DNA of 64,000 nucleotides, taken from positions 171,978,912 through 172,042,911 of the forward strand of contig NC_073696.1 in the NCBI RefSeq assembly GCF_029784165.1, given 5' to 3'. Made by a program: the position numbers and the translations under genes. Positions within the stretch are counted from its first letter, which is position 1. Every line of letters begins with the position of its first letter. The notes below the pieces were generated by a model that saw only the letters and a program-made list of their open reading frames with translations, did no database searches and was not told the origin of the DNA. Source of the stretch: Wyeomyia smithii. Taxonomy: Eukaryota; Arthropoda; Insecta; Diptera; Culicidae. Below are positions 60,166 to 64,000 of the stretch, one piece after another.

Positions 60166-60696
60166 TTGTCATTTCTCATATCTATAGGTTCACTAAGCGA
60201 GCGTCAGAGGTCGATGCAAAGCCGAGAGTGCAGCGAAGGGTTTTCATGTATTTCCTCATTGATGACATTATTCTTCACGTGAGAAAAAAAGTGTCGCGCA
60301 GCGCTGAGTGCGATACAAATGAAAAATCGAACAAATTCATTCATGGTTATTGTAGATGTAGTGGTGTTTTTTCGTTGATGTGTGGTTTCGATTCAAGCCT
60401 TTTTTCTCGATGTTGTTCATTCAATAACTTGAACCATAGTATGGTAACTAGAATGGTATAGTCGGTATAGTACATGTTTGACTGCTCACGTTACGGTTGC
60501 TTTTGATTTGTTTGTGACGGCTAAGACTACCATTGCTCCATCTTTCAAATTTCTGTTGCTTTCTTGTGTGAAATTTCAATCTCGTTTAAGGAACGATACG
60601 TGATGAGTAAAGCTTAATTACTTCATCATATTACATTTCAATTAATCATCACAAACTACCATATACCTACTGGAGATTGTTTGCGTGGATTTCCAG

Positions 60697-62936
60697 ATGG
60701 ACAACGTTATGGATCATTGCATTATTGAGCAAATGCTAAAGCGCCCGTTTGCCGCCAGAACCATGGAAGAAAAAATTAAAGTTATTGGACATCCGGTTCC
60801 TCGTCCACCTATGGAACAATTAAAATCCACGTATAAGTTGAAGGGGAAAATTATGTCCCGCAACTTTAATGTGTCATCGTATGACCAGCTGTGTGGATCG
60901 GCGAAATTAAATAAACTTTTCTGCTGGCCATGTTTGCTTTTCCGTAGCGCCAATGAAAAAAATGTTTGGAGCAAGGAAGGATATAGTGATCTGAATCACC
61001 TTTCTGCGTCAATTAAAACGCATTCGAGCTCTAAAGATCACATAAACAATTCACTTGCCTTATCGATGTTCGGGCAAATGAGGATAGACGAAGCACTTGA
61101 CCATAGCCGGCAGATCGCCCGCAATAAGCATAACGAAGAAGTAACGAAAAACCGGAAGGGTATGCGAACTTTAATTGAGATCACCTGTTTCCTTGGCACT
61201 CACGGTCTCGCCTTTCGCGGACATTATGAATGTTCCGATTCCACGAACAGAGGAAATTATAAAGACCTCTGCACGTTGATCGCCGCCAGGGATCCAGCGT
61301 TCCAGGATTTTATAAATAATAAAGTTTTCAGCGGAACGTCGGGAGGAATTCAGAACGAGCTTATAGAATGCATTGAAAGCTACATGCTTCAAACAATTAA
61401 AAGGGAAGTTCTTGATGCTGAGTTCGTGTCCATTATGATGGATGAATCAACAGATTCGGCTCGGTTATCGCAACTATCTTGTACTCTGCGCTACTTACGA
61501 CCCGATAGTAAGAAATATTCATAAAATAAATTTTGCAAATATGTTAACAAATAGTTGATTTTTTTTTAATTCAACGAGGCTCAAACATTTTTTTGTTCAT
61601 CAAAATTTTAGGAACACCAGTTGAAAGGCTCGTTAGATTGGCAGACGTTAGCAGTGACAAAACCGCCGCTGCGTTGGCCGGACACGTTGATGAAATAGCA
61701 GCGTATTTTGGTCTTGATGGTGACAAAGTTGTAGCTCAGAGCTATGATGGAGCTGCTGTAATGTCCGGGGACAAATCTGGAGTGCAAACATTGGTGAAGC
61801 AACGGTTTCCAAAAGCTGGATATATCCACTGCCGCGCACATGTGCTTAATTTGGTGCTACTTCACTCGTGCACAAATAACAAGAAATCAGCAAGGTTTTT
61901 CAACACGATCTCATCACTCGCGGCATTTTTCTCGCAGTCACCTAAACGCAGCGAGACATTAAAGCAATTTATGGAGACCCACATACCAAATGTTTGCAAG
62001 ACCAAATGGTCGTATAATTCGCGTATGATCAAAATAATTGATTCGAATTATGCAGCGATTAATGAATGTTTAGGTGAGATTTATCTTGGCGACAGTGTCT
62101 TTGATGCTGAAACTTGTACTACAGCCAGAGGTCTTCACGCATTCATGCTTGAATTCAATACCGTATTCTTGCTCAAACTTTTTGCTAATATTTTTGCACA
62201 TACAGATGTACTGTATCAAATTTTGCAAACAAAAGAATTGGACGTAGTAGAATGTTTACGTAACGTCAAGGCTTGCCTCGCTCCTATCGAAGAGCTCAAA
62301 GCAGAGCATCATTTCTACAGAACGCTTAATGATGCAATTGATGTTTCTGGCGAAACGATCACTGATAGCAACGGTATCAATTATCGTCCCATATATGACT
62401 TTATCATTGACAAAATTATTGACGAAATGTCTAAACGATTCAAAGAACTAGATGAATACAAATTCATCATTTTGTTGAATCACGAAAAATTTGCCGAATT
62501 CAATGTCACATTCCCTACAAAGAATTTGAAAATGCTTATTTCGTACCATTCTAAATTCGATGAAGCGAAGCTGTATAATGAGCTGACCGTTCTTTACTCG
62601 CGCGAAGAGTTCAGAGGCAAAAATATATTGTATTTAATTTCGTTTATCCTTGGACAAAACCTGCATCAAACTTTCTCCGAAACGCTTCGGCTGGCCAGAA
62701 TGATACTGACATTGCCTAATACAACGGCGTCCGTCGAACGAACGTTTTCGGTGCTCCGACGGATCAAAAATTATTTGCGGTCTAAATCGGGGCAGAATCA
62801 ATTATTTGGTATTATGATGATGGCTGTGGAGAAAGATTTACTCCATGAGATGATGCTGACGCCATTATTTTACGACGATATTATCGACAAGTTTGCGTTA
62901 AAAGTAAACCGAAGGATTCCTTTGTTATATAAATAA
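60697..62936 (+). CDS. hAT transposase (TTF-type zinc finger, DUF4371-like), apparently intact
   Basis: Exons 60697-61507 and 61612-62936 (A|GTAAG ... TTTTAG|GA, phase 1) give 711 residues without a stop. A TTF/BED-like finger has C76, C79, H109 and H115. Catalytic residues expected for hAT are visible: D249 (MMDESTD), D316 (SYDGAAVMSG), the C344-x2-H347 pair (HCRAHVLNL) and E646 (TTASVERTFSVL) in the C-terminal dimerisation region. ATG 60697 was chosen because the upstream in-frame codon at 60685 is GTG. It is preceded by TTTCCAG, so it could instead be an acceptor of a 5' intron. It acts in the nucleus, cutting at the element's ends. Confidence 0.9.
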
Positions 62937-63048
62937 ATGTTGATAAATAAAACTTTTAAAATCTGTTATCGCAATACGGTTGTTTTAATGTTGCAAATGT
63001 CGATTGAACAGGTGGCCCACTTGGTCACGCGTCGCCTCTGAATTCCAG

Positions 63049-64000
63049 CAATTGCAGCAAGTCGAATGCAAAGATGGGCAAATTTCTTGTCTGGTTTCAA
63101 TTACAACATTGGATACGTTAAGTCGCAGTTGAATGTTGCAGATTATCCTTCTCGTTTTCCAGTGGAATCATGGAAAATTTGGAAAGAAGAGGATTCGTAC
63201 CTCAATTTCATTAACACGAGCGAATGCGGTTTTATATCGTTGAGCAAGTTAGCGCAAGAAACGGAAGAGGACCCACATCTCACGAAAGTATTGAAGTTTT
63301 TAACTGGTAAGAAAGTCCAGCTAACACGAAGGGATCCGTATGCTAAATATATCAATGAATTATCGGTAGAGCGTAACATCATTATGCGTAGACACAGAGT
63401 AGTAGTACCTATGACGTTAAGACAGGAGGTTTTGGCGAAATTACATCGCTCTCACCTAGGTGTTGTAAAAAGTAAAAGCATTGCAAGAAGTAATTTTTGG
63501 TGGCCGGGCCTTGATCTGGAAATCGAGAGTTTTGTGAAAAACTGTTCAAGCTGTTTATTGCATAGCACATCACCGCCCAAAGCAGAACTTATTCCTTGGA
63601 AACCACCCAATAAAGTTTGGAGCAGAATCCACGTTGATTTCGCAGGGCCAGTGAAGGGTTTCTTTTACCTGATAATTATGGATGCTTTGTCGAAATGGGT
63701 TGAAGTATTCCCTACCAAAACTTGCAACGCACAATTTGTTCTAGACAAGCTGTCTGAATGTATAGCTCGGTTTGGAATATTTGATGAGTTGGTGAGTGAC
63801 AATGGAACACAGTTTATTGCAACGGAGGTACGGAGATTTCTGTCTGCCAATGGTATTCGTCATAGTTTGACCAGCCCAGGCCATCCTGCTACGAACGGCG
63901 CGGCAGAAAATATGGTAAAAACATTTAAAGCATCCCTTTTGAAAAACTTGGACGAGCAGAATAAAAGTGTTTGCAGTATCATTGCCAATTTTGTAATGGG
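63049..64000 (+). CDS. gypsy RNase H end and integrase, continues past window
   Basis: Open frame without a stop from the hAT insertion site to the window end. It completes RNase H (RMQRWANFLSGFNYNIGYVK, VADYPSRFP), then an HHCC zinc site (LHRSHLGVV ... NCSSC), and the integrase core with D (IHVDFAGPVKG), D (LVSDNGTQF) and E (GAAENMVKTFK). It transfers element cDNA into chromosomes. It joins the frame of 58727-59444 across the 8-base duplication, so the reading frame was intact here before the hAT insertion. Confidence 0.82.

Larger units (their letters stand above)
59445..63040 (+). mobile_element. complete hAT DNA transposon inside the gypsy element
   Basis: 3596 bases with terminal repeats CAGAGGCG plus an inner shared block CCACCTGTTCAA. 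It is flanked by the perfect 8-base duplication AATTCCAG at 59437-59444 and 63041-63048. Removing it restores the gypsy RNase H frame. It carries one apparently intact transposase gene with one intron. It has both termini, so it could be autonomous. Confidence 0.93.
57169..64000 (+). mobile_element. Ty3/gypsy (Mag-like) LTR retrotransposon, 5' part, interrupted by a hAT element
   Basis: A putative 5' LTR (57169-57338) is followed by TTGGCGACGAGG, a primer-binding site of the kind seen in Mag-type elements. Then come a gag remnant, protease, RT, RNase H start (to 59444), the hAT insertion (59445-63040), RNase H end and integrase (63049 to the window end). The 3' part lies outside. Most of gag is missing between about 57420 and 57470. 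Clade placement is by the primer site and short LTR, so moderate. Confidence 0.8.

Overview
The window looks like a mosquito chromosome, most likely a culicine of the Aedes type. The evidence is two insect genes with small phase-conserved introns and GT/AG borders, AT-rich spacers, Juan-like Jockey retrotransposons, tRNA-derived SINEs and very dense nested transposons. The species call is inference. Both host genes are insect orthologues of well-known families; almost everything else is mobile DNA at different stages of decay.

Layout. 1-12742: 3' part of a TBC1D1/TBC1D4-type Rab GAP (pollux) on the + strand, seven visible exons, with a 6.3 kb intron full of MITEs and a dead non-LTR retrotransposon. 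13122-14717: MITEs. 14918-19713: a Jockey-type ORF1 fragment cut off at an R1-clade non-LTR element. 20075-23611: a decayed two-gene DNA transposon, with a CACTA/tnp2-like transposase (+) facing a DUF4806-type accessory gene (-). 25020-30575: a Juan-like Jockey element broken by MITEs and SINEs. 27928-39892: a huge, nearly spacerless inverted repeat (arms about 6.4 and 5.5 kb, 26-base centre) whose left arm later received another non-LTR element. 40456-47584: a complete BEL/Pao LTR retrotransposon on the - strand with matching 5-base target duplications. 48204-53328: hAT-type MITEs and a 2.9 kb array of direct and inverted 1 kb repeats. 54148-55737: CARM1/PRMT4 (-), apparently lacking its middle exons. 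55935-57168: retrotransposon ORF1 fragment, MITE fragment and SINE. 57169-64000: 5' part of a Ty3/gypsy (Mag-like) element, split by a full-length hAT transposon (59445-63040) with an unbroken transposase gene.

Relations. The nesting gives a relative history: SINE, then gypsy, then hAT at the right end; Juan, then MITE/SINE insertions, then inverted duplication, then non-LTR insertion in the middle. Seven hAT-type insertions of at least six terminal-repeat families are recognisable by 8-base target duplications. No host pathway links the two genes: one is a cytoplasmic vesicle-traffic GAP, the other a histone/RNA-binding-protein arginine methyltransferase.
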